Below, in pieces: positions 12,632 to 22,667 of a DNA stretch of 25,370 nt. Both the position numbers and the translations under genes were made by a program. The stretch is taken from positions 1-25,370 of the forward strand of contig VHBD01000003.1 in NCBI GenBank assembly GCA_016872125.1, given 5' to 3'. Every line of letters begins with the position of its first letter. Position 1 is the first letter of the stretch. The notes below the pieces were generated by a model. The model saw only the letters and a program-made list of their open reading frames with translations. It was not told the DNA's origin and did not search any database. This stretch comes from Sphingomonadales bacterium (lineage in GTDB: Bacteria > Bacteroidota > Bacteroidia > UBA7662).

Positions 12632-13330
12632 GTGTCTGCTCAAACCAAAAACCAGAAAAAAGCCCAAGCTCAAGTTGATGCCAACAAGGCGTATAGGCTA
12701 AGTGAGGCCAGTGAATTGGTCAAGCAAATTACCTTCACCAAATTTGATGCCTCTGTGGATGTCAATGTCCGATTAGGCGTGGATCCTCGAAAAGCCAACC
12801 AAATGGTCCGTGGCATTGTAACTCTACCCCACGGTACGGGTAAGGTTGCTAGAGTTCTGGTTCTCTGCAACCCCGACAAAGAGGCAGAGGCTAAAGCAGC
12901 CGGTGCTGACTATGTTGGTCTGGATGAGTTTATTCAGAAAATTGAAGGTGGTTGGACCGATGTTGACGTCATTATTACCCAGCCTGGAATCATGGCCAAG
13001 GTTGGTCGTCTAGGACGTGTCCTTGGGCCCAGGGGCTTGATGCCTAACCCCAAGACCGGAACGGTGACTGACGAGGTCGGCAAGGCGGTTAATGAGGTCA
13101 AAGCCGGTAAAATTGATTTCAAAGTTGACAAGTTTGGAATCGTACATGCCGGTATTGGGCGGGTTTCCTTTTCTCCTAAACAATTGGAAGAAAATGCCAC
13201 CGAGCTTATTCAAACCATCGTTCGACTTAAGCCATCGGCTGCCAAAGGAACTTATATCAAGAGTATCTATTTGTCTTCGACCATGAGCCCCGGTATTTGT
13301 ATTGAACCTAAATCCATTGCAGGCACGTAA
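12632..13330 (+). CDS. rplA: 50S ribosomal protein uL1 (GTG start)
   Basis: A 232-residue uL1, the L1-stalk protein that handles E-site tRNA release and, in many bacteria, represses its own L11-L1 mRNA. The signature GRLGRVLGPRGLMPNPKTGTVT lies at about 126-147. The Lys-rich N-terminus SAQTKNQKKAQAQ and the motif FDASVDVNVRLGVDPRKANQMVRG are typical. The gene must start at GTG 12632: the first in-frame ATG falls deep inside the conserved domain (the M of NQMVRG). A GTG start may reduce initiation on this cistron. It follows rplK by 30 bp and precedes rplJ by 49 bp. Confidence 0.97.
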   Translation: MSAQTKNQKKAQAQVDANKAYRLSEASELVKQITFTKFDASVDVNVRLGVDPRKANQMVRGIVTLPHGTGKVARVLVLCNPDKEAEAKAAGADYVGLDEFIQKIEGGWTDVDVIITQPGIMAKVGRLGRVLGPRGLMPNPKTGTVTDEVGKAVNEVKAGKIDFKVDKFGIVHAGIGRVSFSPKQLEENATELIQTIVRLKPSAAKGTYIKSIYLSSTMSPGICIEPKSIAGT

Positions 13331-13379
13331 TCTTCTTTTCGGCGTTCCTCAAACCCTTATTCACGTTACTCCATAAGTT

Positions 13380-13901
13380 ATGACCAGAGATGAAAAACGC
13401 GAAGCCATTGACGGCTTAGCCGCGAAAATTGCCTCCAGCCCCTTCTTTTATTTGACAGATTCTTCGTCCCTCAATGTTGAAACTATCAACAAATTCAGGC
13501 GTTTGTGCTTCCAGCGTGGAGTGGAGTTTCAGGTAGTGAAAAACACCCTCCTTCGCAAAGCGATGGAGCAGGTTGGGACCGGTTACGAGGAGTTGTTTCC
13601 TTCCCTCAAAGGTTCAACTTCGATCTTGATTGCTGAGCAAGGAAATACGGCTGCACGAATGCTCCAAGAGTTTCGTAAAGAGTCGCCAAAGCCTTTGTTG
13701 AAAGCCGCTTACATTGATTCCGCTATTTACATTGGGGATAACCAATTGGATGCGCTCACCAGCATCAAGTCCAAGAGTGAATTGATTGGTGAGTTGGTAG
13801 GCCTCTTGCAGTCTCCTGCCCGTAATGTAATCTCAGCTTTGCAATCCGGCGGATCCACCATTGCTGGACTTGTCAAAACCTTGGAATCCCGAGCTGCATA
13901 A
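13380..13901 (+). CDS. rplJ: 50S ribosomal protein uL10
   Basis: A 173-residue uL10, the base of the L7/L12 stalk. The N-terminal RNA-binding domain begins MTRDEKREAIDGLAAKI and contains FRRLCFQRGVEFQVVKNTLLRKAM (about 39-62). The C-terminal helix that carries L12 dimers is about 135-173 (LVGLLQSPARNVISALQSGGSTIAGLVKTLE). It is directly upstream of rplL, with an 81-bp AT-rich gap. Confidence 0.97.
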   Translation: MTRDEKREAIDGLAAKIASSPFFYLTDSSSLNVETINKFRRLCFQRGVEFQVVKNTLLRKAMEQVGTGYEELFPSLKGSTSILIAEQGNTAARMLQEFRKESPKPLLKAAYIDSAIYIGDNQLDALTSIKSKSELIGELVGLLQSPARNVISALQSGGSTIAGLVKTLESRAA

Positions 13902-13982
13902 AATCAAATTTCTAATTCTCATAGCTTCCATTTCTTTTTATACAACAACACAAATTAATTAAAACCCTAAAAACCCCATATC

Positions 13983-14366
13983 ATGGCAGATCTCAAAGCT
14001 TTCGCTGAACAACTGGTCAACCTCACGGTCAAAGAGGTAAACGAATTGGCCAAAATTCTTAAAGACGAGTACGGCATTGAACCAGCAGCCGCTGCTGTTG
14101 CTGTTGCTGGTCCTGCTGCTGGTGGTGGCGAAGCTCCTGCTGCTGCTGCTGCTCAAACTGAGTTTGATGTTATCCTTAAGGATGCAGGTGCCAACAAACT
14201 TGCCGTTGTGAAATTAGTCAAGGATTTGACTGGTCTCGGTCTCAAAGAAGCCAAAGAATTGGTTGACGGTGCACCCAAGACGGTTAAGGAAAAATGTCCG
14301 AAGGACGAAGCTGACGCCCTCAAATCCAAATTGGAAGAGGCCGGTGCTCAGGTGGAGGTTAAGTAA
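13983..14366 (+). CDS. rplL: 50S ribosomal protein bL12 (L7/L12)
   Basis: A 127-residue stalk protein. The N-terminal dimerisation domain (about 1-36) is followed by a flexible Ala/Gly/Pro hinge (about 37-58, AAAAVAVAGPAAGGGEAPAAAAA). The C-terminal domain that recruits GTPase factors contains EFDVILKDAGANKLAVVKLVKDLTGLGLKEAKELVDGAPKTVKE. The hinge makes the DNA GCT-rich and repetitive but is normal for the family. A strong hairpin follows before rpoB. Confidence 0.98.
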   Translation: MADLKAFAEQLVNLTVKEVNELAKILKDEYGIEPAAAAVAVAGPAAGGGEAPAAAAAQTEFDVILKDAGANKLAVVKLVKDLTGLGLKEAKELVDGAPKTVKEKCPKDEADALKSKLEEAGAQVEVK

Positions 14367-14384
14367 ACTTCCCTTTGCATTGTG

Positions 14385-14423
14385 GGCTGTGAGGACGAAA
14401 ACTAGGTTTTCGCTCTCACAGCC
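14385..14423 (+). other. rplL-rpoB intergenic hairpin, candidate attenuator or RNase site
   Basis: GGCTGTGAG (14385-14393) pairs with CTCACAGCC (14415-14423). Inside, GAAAAC (14397-14402) pairs with GTTTTC (14406-14411) around the triloop TAG. Only one A:C mismatch interrupts a stem of 18 positions. T-rich sequence follows (GTTTGTGTTTTGTT) but no clean T-tract. In E. coli the same interval holds a partial terminator and an RNase III site that set RNA polymerase output relative to ribosomal protein output. An equivalent role is inferred from position and structure. Confidence 0.7.
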
Positions 14424-14464
14424 GTTTGTGTTTTGTTCAGGTATATTTCTTAAACCCCATTCCC

Positions 14465-17400
14465 TTGACCACCAAAACCACCCCCGAAGGACGTATTACC
14501 TTTTCGTCGGTTCTAAATCCTTTAGATTACCCTGATTTTCTTGATATACAGCTGAAATCCTTTAAGGATTTTTTTCAGTTGGAAACACTGCCTGAGAACC
14601 GTAAGTACGATGGTCTCTACAGGGTGTTTGCTGAAAACTTTCCGATATCGGACACGAGGAACAATTTCGTTCTTGAGTTTCTGGACTACTTCGTGGATCC
14701 ACCCCGTTATAGCATCGAAGAATGTATCGAAAGAGGGTTGACCTACAATGTGCCTTTGAAGGCCAAGGTTCGTTTATCCTGCAACGATAAGGATCACGAG
14801 GATTTTGAGACCATTGAGCAAGAAGTTTACTTGGGACTAATTCCTTACATGACTCCCAAGGGAACCTTTGTGATCAATGGCTCTGAAAGGGTTATCGTAT
14901 CACAACTTCATCGTTCCCCCGGCGTTTTCTTTGGCCAGACTTTGCATAGCAACGGTTCCAAATTGTACTCTGCTCGAATTATTCCGTTCAAGGGCTCTTG
15001 GATTGAGTTCGCGACCGACGTGAACAATGTTATGTATGCCTACATTGACCGGAAAAAGAAATTTCCAGTCACCACCTTGTTGAGAGCTATAGGCTTCAAC
15101 GCAGACAAAGATATCTTGAATATTTTTGACTTGGCTGACGAGGTTAAGGTTAGTAAGGCTGCCTTGAAAAAGGCTGTGGGACGGAGATTTGCCGCCAGGG
15201 TACTCAAAAGCTGGGTTGAAGATTTTGTGGATGAATCAACCGGTGAAGTATCTAATATCTCCAGAAATGAAATTCTGATTGAGAGGGATGTGGTTATGGA
15301 GGATTGGATGATTGATATTATCGTTGATTCGGGAGTTAAGTCTGTAATTTTCCACAAAGAAGATGTAATTGCAGGGGATTACTCCATCATTTTCAATACG
15401 TTGAATAAAGACACCTCTAATTCCGAGAAGGAGGCCTTGGATCATATTTATCGACAATTGAGGAACGCAGATCCGCCGGATGATGAGTCAGCCAGGCAGA
15501 TTATCGAAAAGTTATTCTTTTCGGATAAGCGTTATGATTTGGGTGAGGTTGGTCGTTATCGCATCAATCGTAAATTGGGTATGCAGACCTCGACCGATGT
15601 TCGAGTTCTTACTCGGGATGATATTGTGGCGATTGTCAAATACCTCATCCAACTCTCCAATTCCAAAGCGGATGTGGATGATATTGACCACTTGAGCAAT
15701 CGTCGTGTACGTACTGTAGGAGAGCAGTTGTTTGCACAGTTTGGAGTCGGTTTGGCAAGGATGGCCAGAACGATTCGTGAAAGGATGAATATTCGTGATA
15801 ACGAAGTTTTTGCGCCAACAGACTTGATCAATGCAAGAACACTGAGTTCTGTGATTAACTCCTTTTTTGGGACCAATCAGTTGAGTCAATTCATGGACCA
15901 AACGAATCCTTTGGCAGAAATTACGCACAAGCGCCGTTTATCAGCCTTGGGGCCCGGTGGTTTGTCGCGTGAGCGTGCCGGGTTTGAAGTGAGGGACGTT
16001 CACTATACGCACTACGGACGACTTTGTACCATTGAGACCCCGGAAGGTCCTAATATTGGTTTGATTTCTTCCTTGTGTACCCATGCCAAGATTAATAACA
16101 TGGGTTTTATTGAGACCCCCTATTGGAAAGTAAACGGTGGTAAGGTCGCTTTGGAAAAGGGAGAAGGTAACTTACCCGGTTCTGGATGGACAGCGACATT
16201 CCTTAGCGCAGAAGATGAGGATAATCGCACAATTGCCCAAGCAAGTTCTGATGTGGATTTGAAGGGGAATTTCAAAACCAATCAAGTGAAGGCTCGTTTG
16301 ATGGGAGACTTCCCGACGGTGGACCCGAAAGCGATTGAATACATGGACGTTGCCCCCAATCAAATTGTGGGTATTGCCGCTTCCCTCATTCCTTTCTTGG
16401 AGCACGATGATGCGAACCGCGCCTTGATGGGCTCGAACATGCAGCGCCAAGCAGTACCCCTTCTTCGACCTCAGGCCCCTATTGTGGGAACTGGTTTGGA
16501 AGGTAGGGTGGCTAGAGATTCTCGAGCGATGATTAACGCGGAAGGAGAAGGCGTGGTGGAATATGTTGATGCAAATTCAATTGTTGTGCGTTATAAGCGT
16601 TCCTCTGAGGAACGTCTGGTTTCCTTCCAATCGGATGTTCGCACCTACAACCTTATCAAATTCCGTAAGACTAACCAATATACTTGCGTTAATCATATTC
16701 CGTTGGTGCGTGTGGGTAATAAGGTTTCCAAGGGAGATGTCTTGGTGGAAGGTTATGCGACCCAGCAAGGCGAACTTGCTTTGGGCCGTAACCTTAAAGT
16801 TGCCTTCATGCCATGGCAGGGTTATAATTTTGAAGATGCGATTGTTATTTCTGAGCGCGTTGTCCGTGAAGATTGGTTTACGTCGGTTCACATTGAGGAA
16901 TTTGAATTGCAGGTTCGGGATACCAAGCGTGGAGAAGAAGAACTCACTGCAGATATCCCTAATGTTTCCGAGGAGGCGACCAAAGACCTTGACGAAAACG
17001 GATTGATCCGCATTGGTGCTGAAGTACGGGAAGGGGATATTCTTATCGGTAAAATCACTCCCAAAGGAGAAAGCGATCCATCACCTGAAGAAAAATTGTT
17101 ACGCGCCATCTTTGGTGACAAGGCCGGTGATGTCAAAGATGCTTCCTTGCGAGTTCCTCCGTCCATGACGGGTGTGGTGATCGACAAGAAATTGTTTGCC
17201 CGTGTTCGTCGCGACAAATCCGGTAAGGACCAAGAGAAAATGTTGATTGAAAGAATCGATAAAGAATTTGAACGGGAGTCTTCAGCCCTTAGGACCTTGC
17301 TTGTTGACAAGCTCATGGAAGTGGCCGAAGGCAAAGTGTCTCAGGGAGTCCTCAATAAGTTGGGTGAAGAAATTATTCCCAAAGGTGTGAAATTTACGCG

Positions 17401-18307
17401 CAAAGGATTTAACGAAATTGATTACGACAAGGTCAGCGCAAAAGGTTGGCTGCTTGACAAAGAGAAAAGCGAACTTATTGAGCGTCTCCACAAAAATTAC
17501 ATGCTCAGGCTTTCTGAATTAAGTGGGGAGTCCAAAAGGCGCAAATTCAGTATCCAGGTCGGGGATGAATTGCCATCCGGTATCAACCAATTGGCCAAGG
17601 TTTATGTTGCCCAAAAGCGCAAACTCAAGGTTGGTGATAAAATGGCTGGCCGTCACGGTAACAAAGGAATTGTGGCCAGAATCGTTCGTGATGAAGATAT
17701 GCCCTTCACAGCCGATGGTAAACCAGTGGACATTGTTTTGAATCCCTTGGGTGTACCGTCCAGGATGAATCTTGGCCAGATTTACGAATCTGTATTGGCA
17801 TGGGCAGGACAAGAATTGGGTGTCAAGTTTGCGACCCCTATTTTTGACGGCGCTAGTTACGACGAAGTAAAGGATTACACCATCAAAGCGGGTATTCCGG
17901 AACTTGGAGGAACCCAGTTGTATGATGGGCAAACCGGTATGGCCTTTGACCAGAAGACCACGGTCGGGGTGATCTACATGCTTAAGTTGGGCCACATGGT
18001 GGATGACAAAATGCACGCCCGTTCGATTGGGCCATATTCGCTGATTACCCAACAACCTTTGGGTGGTAAAGCGCAGTTTGGTGGTCAGCGTTTCGGGGAG
18101 ATGGAGGTATGGGCCCTCGAAGCCTTTGGGGCGTCCAATATTCTTCAAGAAATCCTAACCTACAAATCCGATGACATTGTGGGTAGAGCCAAGGCTTATG
18201 AGGCTATCGTGAAAGGTGACCCTCTGCCTCCTGCCAACATCCCGGAATCGTTCAATGTGTTATTGCATGAGCTTCGTGGCTTGTGCTTGGATGTCCAACT
18301 CGATTAA
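14465..18307 (+). CDS. rpoB: RNA polymerase beta subunit (TTG start)
   Basis: About 1280 residues, the usual Bacteroidota length. The early segment YPDFLDIQLKSFKDFFQLE is typical. The rifampicin region GTNQLSQFMDQTNPLAEITHKRRLSALGPGG (about 472-502) keeps the residues equivalent to E. coli D516, H526 and S531, so the enzyme should be rifampicin-sensitive at these sites. Late conserved parts include GDKMAGRHGNKG and GGKAQFGGQRFGEMEVWALEAFGA. No ATG is available near the N-terminus. A TTG at 14465 gives a start of the same length as other Bacteroidota RpoB (a dozen residues before the ITFSS motif). A second in-frame TTG at 14426 would add 13 unlikely residues and abuts the hairpin. rpoC follows after 9 bp. 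Confidence 0.97.
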   Translation: MTTKTTPEGRITFSSVLNPLDYPDFLDIQLKSFKDFFQLETLPENRKYDGLYRVFAENFPISDTRNNFVLEFLDYFVDPPRYSIEECIERGLTYNVPLKAKVRLSCNDKDHEDFETIEQEVYLGLIPYMTPKGTFVINGSERVIVSQLHRSPGVFFGQTLHSNGSKLYSARIIPFKGSWIEFATDVNNVMYAYIDRKKKFPVTTLLRAIGFNADKDILNIFDLADEVKVSKAALKKAVGRRFAARVLKSWVEDFVDESTGEVSNISRNEILIERDVVMEDWMIDIIVDSGVKSVIFHKEDVIAGDYSIIFNTLNKDTSNSEKEALDHIYRQLRNADPPDDESARQIIEKLFFSDKRYDLGEVGRYRINRKLGMQTSTDVRVLTRDDIVAIVKYLIQLSNSKADVDDIDHLSNRRVRTVGEQLFAQFGVGLARMARTIRERMNIRDNEVFAPTDLINARTLSSVINSFFGTNQLSQFMDQTNPLAEITHKRRLSALGPGGLSRERAGFEVRDVHYTHYGRLCTIETPEGPNIGLISSLCTHAKINNMGFIETPYWKVNGGKVALEKGEGNLPGSGWTATFLSAEDEDNRTIAQASSDVDLKGNFKTNQVKARLMGDFPTVDPKAIEYMDVAPNQIVGIAASLIPFLEHDDANRALMGSNMQRQAVPLLRPQAPIVGTGLEGRVARDSRAMINAEGEGVVEYVDANSIVVRYKRSSEERLVSFQSDVRTYNLIKFRKTNQYTCVNHIPLVRVGNKVSKGDVLVEGYATQQGELALGRNLKVAFMPWQGYNFEDAIVISERVVREDWFTSVHIEEFELQVRDTKRGEEELTADIPNVSEEATKDLDENGLIRIGAEVREGDILIGKITPKGESDPSPEEKLLRAIFGDKAGDVKDASLRVPPSMTGVVIDKKLFARVRRDKSGKDQEKMLIERIDKEFERESSALRTLLVDKLMEVAEGKVSQGVLNKLGEEIIPKGVKFTRKGFNEIDYDKVSAKGWLLDKEKSELIERLHKNYMLRLSELSGESKRRKFSIQVGDELPSGINQLAKVYVAQKRKLKVGDKMAGRHGNKGIVARIVRDEDMPFTADGKPVDIVLNPLGVPSRMNLGQIYESVLAWAGQELGVKFATPIFDGASYDEVKDYTIKAGIPELGGTQLYDGQTGMAFDQKTTVGVIYMLKLGHMVDDKMHARSIGPYSLITQQPLGGKAQFGGQRFGEMEVWALEAFGASNILQEILTYKSDDIVGRAKAYEAIVKGDPLPPANIPESFNVLLHELRGLCLDVQLD

Positions 18308-18316
18308 AACCATACC

Positions 18317-21300
18317 ATGTCGTTTAGAAAAGATTTGAAGGTCAAAAGCAATTTTACCAAGATTCGTATCGGGTTATCCTCACCGGAGGCCATCCTTGAG
18401 CGCAGCCAAGGAGAGGTTATCAAACCCGAAACCATCAATTACCGAACCTACAAGCCCGAAATGGGAGGTTTGTTTTGTGAAAGAATCTTTGGGCCTGTAA
18501 AGGATTACGAATGCCATTGTGGCAAATACAAGCGTATCCGTTACAAGGGTATCGTCTGTGATCGCTGTGGTGTCGAGGTTACCGAGAAGAAGGTCCGTCG
18601 CGATCGTATCGGTCATATCAAATTGGTGGTACCGGTTGCCCATATTTGGTATTTCCGATCCTTGCCCAACAAAATTGGTTATTTGCTGGGTTTGCCCAGC
18701 AAGAAATTGGATATGATCATCTACTACGAAAGGTATGTGGTCATTCAAGCCGGGGTCAAAGAGGGTCAGCTCCAAAAGATGGATTTCCTCACCGAGGAAG
18801 AATATCTTGACCATTTGGATTCCTTGCCACGGGATAATCACCATTTGGATGACAGGGATCCCCAGAAGTTTATCGCCAAAATGGGGGCCGAAGCCATCAG
18901 TGAATTGCTGGAGCGAATTGATCTTGATGAACTGTCAGCGCAACTACGCTATCAGGCGGCGACAGAAACATCGCAGCAGCGTAAAACCGACGCCTTGAAG
19001 CGCCTCAAAATCGTGGAGGCTTTTCGTTCATCGAATCAAGGCGGTCACATCAATCGTCCGGAATGGATGGTGGTACGCATGGTCCCCGTTATTCCACCTG
19101 AATTGCGTCCTCTAGTGCCCTTGGAGGGTGGCCGTTTTGCGACCTCCGATTTGAATGATTTGTACCGACGTGTTATTATACGGAACAACCGCCTCAAGCG
19201 ATTGATGGACATCAAAGCGCCGGACGTCATTCTACGGAATGAAAAACGTATGTTGCAAGAGTCGGTAGATTCTTTGTTCGATAACAGCCGTAAAGTCAAC
19301 GCCGTCAAAGCCGATGGCAACAGGGCCCTTAAATCACTGAGCGATATGCTCAAAGGAAAGCAGGGGCGTTTCCGTCAAAATTTGTTAGGAAAGCGTGTTG
19401 ACTATTCCGGTCGTTCAGTAATTGTGGTTGGACCTGAGCTTAAATTGCACGAGTGTGGTTTGCCCAAAGACATGGCTGCGGAATTATTCAAGCCCTTTGT
19501 CATTCGCAAATTAATCGAAAGAGGGATCGTCAAAACAGTGAAGTCCGCCAAGAAATTGGTGGATCGCAAAGAGGCGGTCGTTTGGGATATTTTGGAGAAT
19601 GTTTTGAAAGGTCATCCGGTTTTACTAAACCGAGCCCCAACCTTGCACCGATTGGGTATTCAGTCTTTTCAGCCTAAATTGATCGAAGGGAAAGCGATTC
19701 AATTGCATCCTTTGGTTTGTACGGCCTTCAACGCTGACTTTGACGGTGACCAAATGGCGGTTCACGTTCCACTTGGCAATGCGGCAATTTTGGAAGCTCA
19801 GCTTCTGATGTTGGCATCCCATAACATTTTGAATCCTGCGAATGGGTCGCCGATCACGGTGCCTTCCCAGGATATGGTACTTGGATTGTATTACATCACC
19901 AAAGGTCGTAAATCAACTGACACCGAAAAAATCAAAGGTGAAGGACTCGCCTTCTATTCCGAGGAAGAAGCCATCATCGCTCACAACGAGGGCAGAGTTG
20001 CTCTGCACGCTTGGGTGAAGGTACGGGTGAATGTTCGCAACGAATCCGGTGAATTGGTTCGCAAAATTGTGGATACCACCATGGGCCGTATTCTTTTCAA
20101 CGTCGCCATTCCCGAAGCAGTTGGGTATGTGAATGAATTGATGACCAAAAAATCCCTGAGGGATTTGATTGGCATGATTGTTCGCGAGACGGATATTCCT
20201 ACCACAGCCGCTTTCTTGGATCAAATCAAAGAAATTGGTTTCAAAATGGCCTTCAAAGGTGGGTTGTCCTTCAACTTGAACGATGTGATGGTTCCGGACA
20301 ACAAGGCGACTTTGATTGACGCGGCTCATAAAGAGGTGGAAGAGGTGACCGGTAACTACAACATGGGCTTCATTACCAACAACGAACGTTACAATCAGGT
20401 CATTGATATTTGGACCCGTACCAACTCGAGGATTACCGACACCTTGATGAAGGAAATTGCAGCAGACAAGCAAGGCTTCAATTCGGTTTACATGATGTTG
20501 GATAGTGGCGCCCGTGGTTCCAAGGAGCAGATTCGTCAGCTCGGTGGAATGAGAGGCTTGATGGCCAAGCCACAAAAAAGTGGTGGAGCAGGTGAAATTA
20601 TCGAGAACCCCATCTTATCCAACTTTAAGGAGGGGCTCAACGTATTGGAGTATTTTATCTCCACCCACGGTGCGCGGAAAGGTCTTGCAGACACCGCTCT
20701 CAAAACAGCGGATGCCGGTTACTTGACTCGTCGTCTTCACGATGTTGCGCAAGATGTGATCATCAACGAAGAAGACTGTGGTACGCTACGGGGGATTGAG
20801 GTAACAGCTCTCAAAGACAACGAGGATGTAGTGGAGTCCTTAAAGGAAAGAATTGTAGGTCGTGTTACAGCCTCGGATGTGGTGAATCCATTGGATAACA
20901 AGGTGATCTTGGCTGCCGGAGAAGAAATCACTGAAGCGATTGCTTCGATGATTGAAGCCTCCCCGGTGGAATCGGTTGAAATACGTTCTGTTTTGACTTG
21001 CGCTTCGGTCACTGGGGTTTGCGTTAAATGTTACGGACGTAATCTTGCCACGAATCGTACGGTGCAAATCGGTGAATCCGTGGGTGTTATCGCAGCTCAA
21101 TCCATTGGAGAACCCGGTACGCAGTTAACACTCCGTACATTCCACGTGGGTGGTGTAGCGGGGAACATCGCTACCGAATCTCAATTGGTGGCCAAATTTG
21201 ACGGATTAGTGGAATTTGACGAAGTACGTACGGTAACGACATCTTCCTTAGAAAATGAAAATCAAGGGGGCGCTGTGGAAATTGTGGTTTCACGTTCAGG

Positions 21301-22636
21301 CGAAATCAAAATCATGGATCCCAAAACAAGGCTCCCATTGATGACCAATGTATTGCCTTACGGCGCAACCCTATTCATCAAGGCCGGTGTCAAAATTAAA
21401 AAAGGCGAACTCATTTGTTCATGGGACCCCTACAATGCATTGATCATTTCTGAATTCAAGGGTAAGGCGGACTTTGAACACATCGCAGAGGGCGTTACTT
21501 ACCGCGAAGAATCGGACGAGCAAACCGGTCACAAAGAGAAGGTGATTATCGATACCAAGGATAAAACCAGAAATCCTGCGGTTTTAATTGTGGATTCCAA
21601 GAAAACTTCTTTAAGGACTTACAACCTTCCTGTGGGTGCTCACCTTCAGGTGAACGAAGGCGATGTGATTCTTCCCGGTACTATCCTTGCCAAGATTCCT
21701 CGCTCAACGACCAAGACCAGGGATATTACCGGTGGTCTTCCGCGCGTGACTGAACTTTTCGAAGCAAGGAACCCGTCGAATCCAGCGGTTGTTTCTGAAA
21801 TTGATGGCGTTGTCACCTTCGGAGGCGTCAAAAGAGGAAACCGTGAGATTCAGATTGAATCCAGAGACGGCCAAATCAAGAAATATTTGGTTCCATTGAG
21901 CAAACATATCTTAGTACAAGATAAAGATTTTGTGAAAGCAGGGGATCCTCTATCCGATGGCGCTATTACCCCAGCCGCAATTTTGTCGATCAAGGGGCCA
22001 GGAGCCGTTCAAGAATATTTGGTTAATAATATTCAAGAAGTTTACCGCCTGCAGGGGGTGAAAATTAATGACAAACACTTTGAAGTCATTGTTCGTCAAA
22101 TGATGCAAAAGGTCGTTATTGTCGATCCGGGTAACACAACATTCTTGGAACAAGAGGTCGTCAACAAGCAAGATTTCATGCGCGAGAATGATGATATTTT
22201 TGATAAGCAAATCATACTTGATGCAGGGGATTCCAATCTGTTTCGACAAGGCCAAATTGTTCCTATGCGTAAGGTTCGCGATGAGAATTCGGCACTCAAG
22301 CGCAGGGATATGAAACCTGTTGCCTTTGAGCGGGCTATGCCGGCCACTTCACAACCCCTACTTCAGGGAATCACAAGAGCCTCCTTGGGCACAAAGAGTT
22401 TTGTCTCTGCAGCATCCTTCCAAGAAACCACCAAGGTTCTTAACGAAGCCGCAATAGCCGGTAAGGTTGATGAATTATTGGGCTTGAAGGAGAATGTGAT
22501 TGTGGGCCACCTCATTCCAGCTGGAACGGGAGTTCGCACTTACGAGAAAATTGTAGTTGGATCCATGGAAGAGTATCAGCGTTTGATGGCCTCCAAAGAA
22601 GAATTTGAGACGGAAGAATCTGTAATCCAGGATTAA
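18317..22636 (+). CDS. rpoC: RNA polymerase beta' subunit
   Basis: A 1439-residue catalytic subunit. The N-terminal zinc site is C66, C68, C81, C84 (ECHCGKY...CDRCG). The bridge to the active centre reads KRVDYSGRSVIVVGPEL. The catalytic magnesium motif NADFDGD is at 472-478, with all three aspartates. The trigger loop region contains GARGSKEQIRQLGGMRGLMAKP. A second zinc site uses C821, C895, C902 and C905. GVIAAQSIGEPGTQLTLRTFHVGG is intact. The segment between NADFDGD and the C-terminus has no large lineage-specific insertion that I can recognise. It forms the core enzyme with RpoB. The DUF3467 gene follows after 31 bp. Confidence 0.98.
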   Translation: MSFRKDLKVKSNFTKIRIGLSSPEAILERSQGEVIKPETINYRTYKPEMGGLFCERIFGPVKDYECHCGKYKRIRYKGIVCDRCGVEVTEKKVRRDRIGHIKLVVPVAHIWYFRSLPNKIGYLLGLPSKKLDMIIYYERYVVIQAGVKEGQLQKMDFLTEEEYLDHLDSLPRDNHHLDDRDPQKFIAKMGAEAISELLERIDLDELSAQLRYQAATETSQQRKTDALKRLKIVEAFRSSNQGGHINRPEWMVVRMVPVIPPELRPLVPLEGGRFATSDLNDLYRRVIIRNNRLKRLMDIKAPDVILRNEKRMLQESVDSLFDNSRKVNAVKADGNRALKSLSDMLKGKQGRFRQNLLGKRVDYSGRSVIVVGPELKLHECGLPKDMAAELFKPFVIRKLIERGIVKTVKSAKKLVDRKEAVVWDILENVLKGHPVLLNRAPTLHRLGIQSFQPKLIEGKAIQLHPLVCTAFNADFDGDQMAVHVPLGNAAILEAQLLMLASHNILNPANGSPITVPSQDMVLGLYYITKGRKSTDTEKIKGEGLAFYSEEEAIIAHNEGRVALHAWVKVRVNVRNESGELVRKIVDTTMGRILFNVAIPEAVGYVNELMTKKSLRDLIGMIVRETDIPTTAAFLDQIKEIGFKMAFKGGLSFNLNDVMVPDNKATLIDAAHKEVEEVTGNYNMGFITNNERYNQVIDIWTRTNSRITDTLMKEIAADKQGFNSVYMMLDSGARGSKEQIRQLGGMRGLMAKPQKSGGAGEIIENPILSNFKEGLNVLEYFISTHGARKGLADTALKTADAGYLTRRLHDVAQDVIINEEDCGTLRGIEVTALKDNEDVVESLKERIVGRVTASDVVNPLDNKVILAAGEEITEAIASMIEASPVESVEIRSVLTCASVTGVCVKCYGRNLATNRTVQIGESVGVIAAQSIGEPGTQLTLRTFHVGGVAGNIATESQLVAKFDGLVEFDEVRTVTTSSLENENQGGAVEIVVSRSGEIKIMDPKTRLPLMTNVLPYGATLFIKAGVKIKKGELICSWDPYNALIISEFKGKADFEHIAEGVTYREESDEQTGHKEKVIIDTKDKTRNPAVLIVDSKKTSLRTYNLPVGAHLQVNEGDVILPGTILAKIPRSTTKTRDITGGLPRVTELFEARNPSNPAVVSEIDGVVTFGGVKRGNREIQIESRDGQIKKYLVPLSKHILVQDKDFVKAGDPLSDGAITPAAILSIKGPGAVQEYLVNNIQEVYRLQGVKINDKHFEVIVRQMMQKVVIVDPGNTTFLEQEVVNKQDFMRENDDIFDKQIILDAGDSNLFRQGQIVPMRKVRDENSALKRRDMKPVAFERAMPATSQPLLQGITRASLGTKSFVSAASFQETTKVLNEAAIAGKVDELLGLKENVIVGHLIPAGTGVRTYEKIVVGSMEEYQRLMASKEEFETEESVIQD

Positions 22637-22667
22637 TTGATTTTTCCAATTTTAAATAAAACAAATC

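Noticed and set aside
14080..14160. GCT-rich repetitive stretch in rplL
   Set aside because: It encodes the normal Ala/Gly/Pro hinge of bL12, not a mobile or regulatory repeat.
17519..18148. 209-residue antisense ORF in rpoB, and a similar 220-residue one in rpoC (19913-20575)
   Set aside because: Long open antisense frames arise from codon bias in conserved genes; no start context, promoter or family signature is seen.
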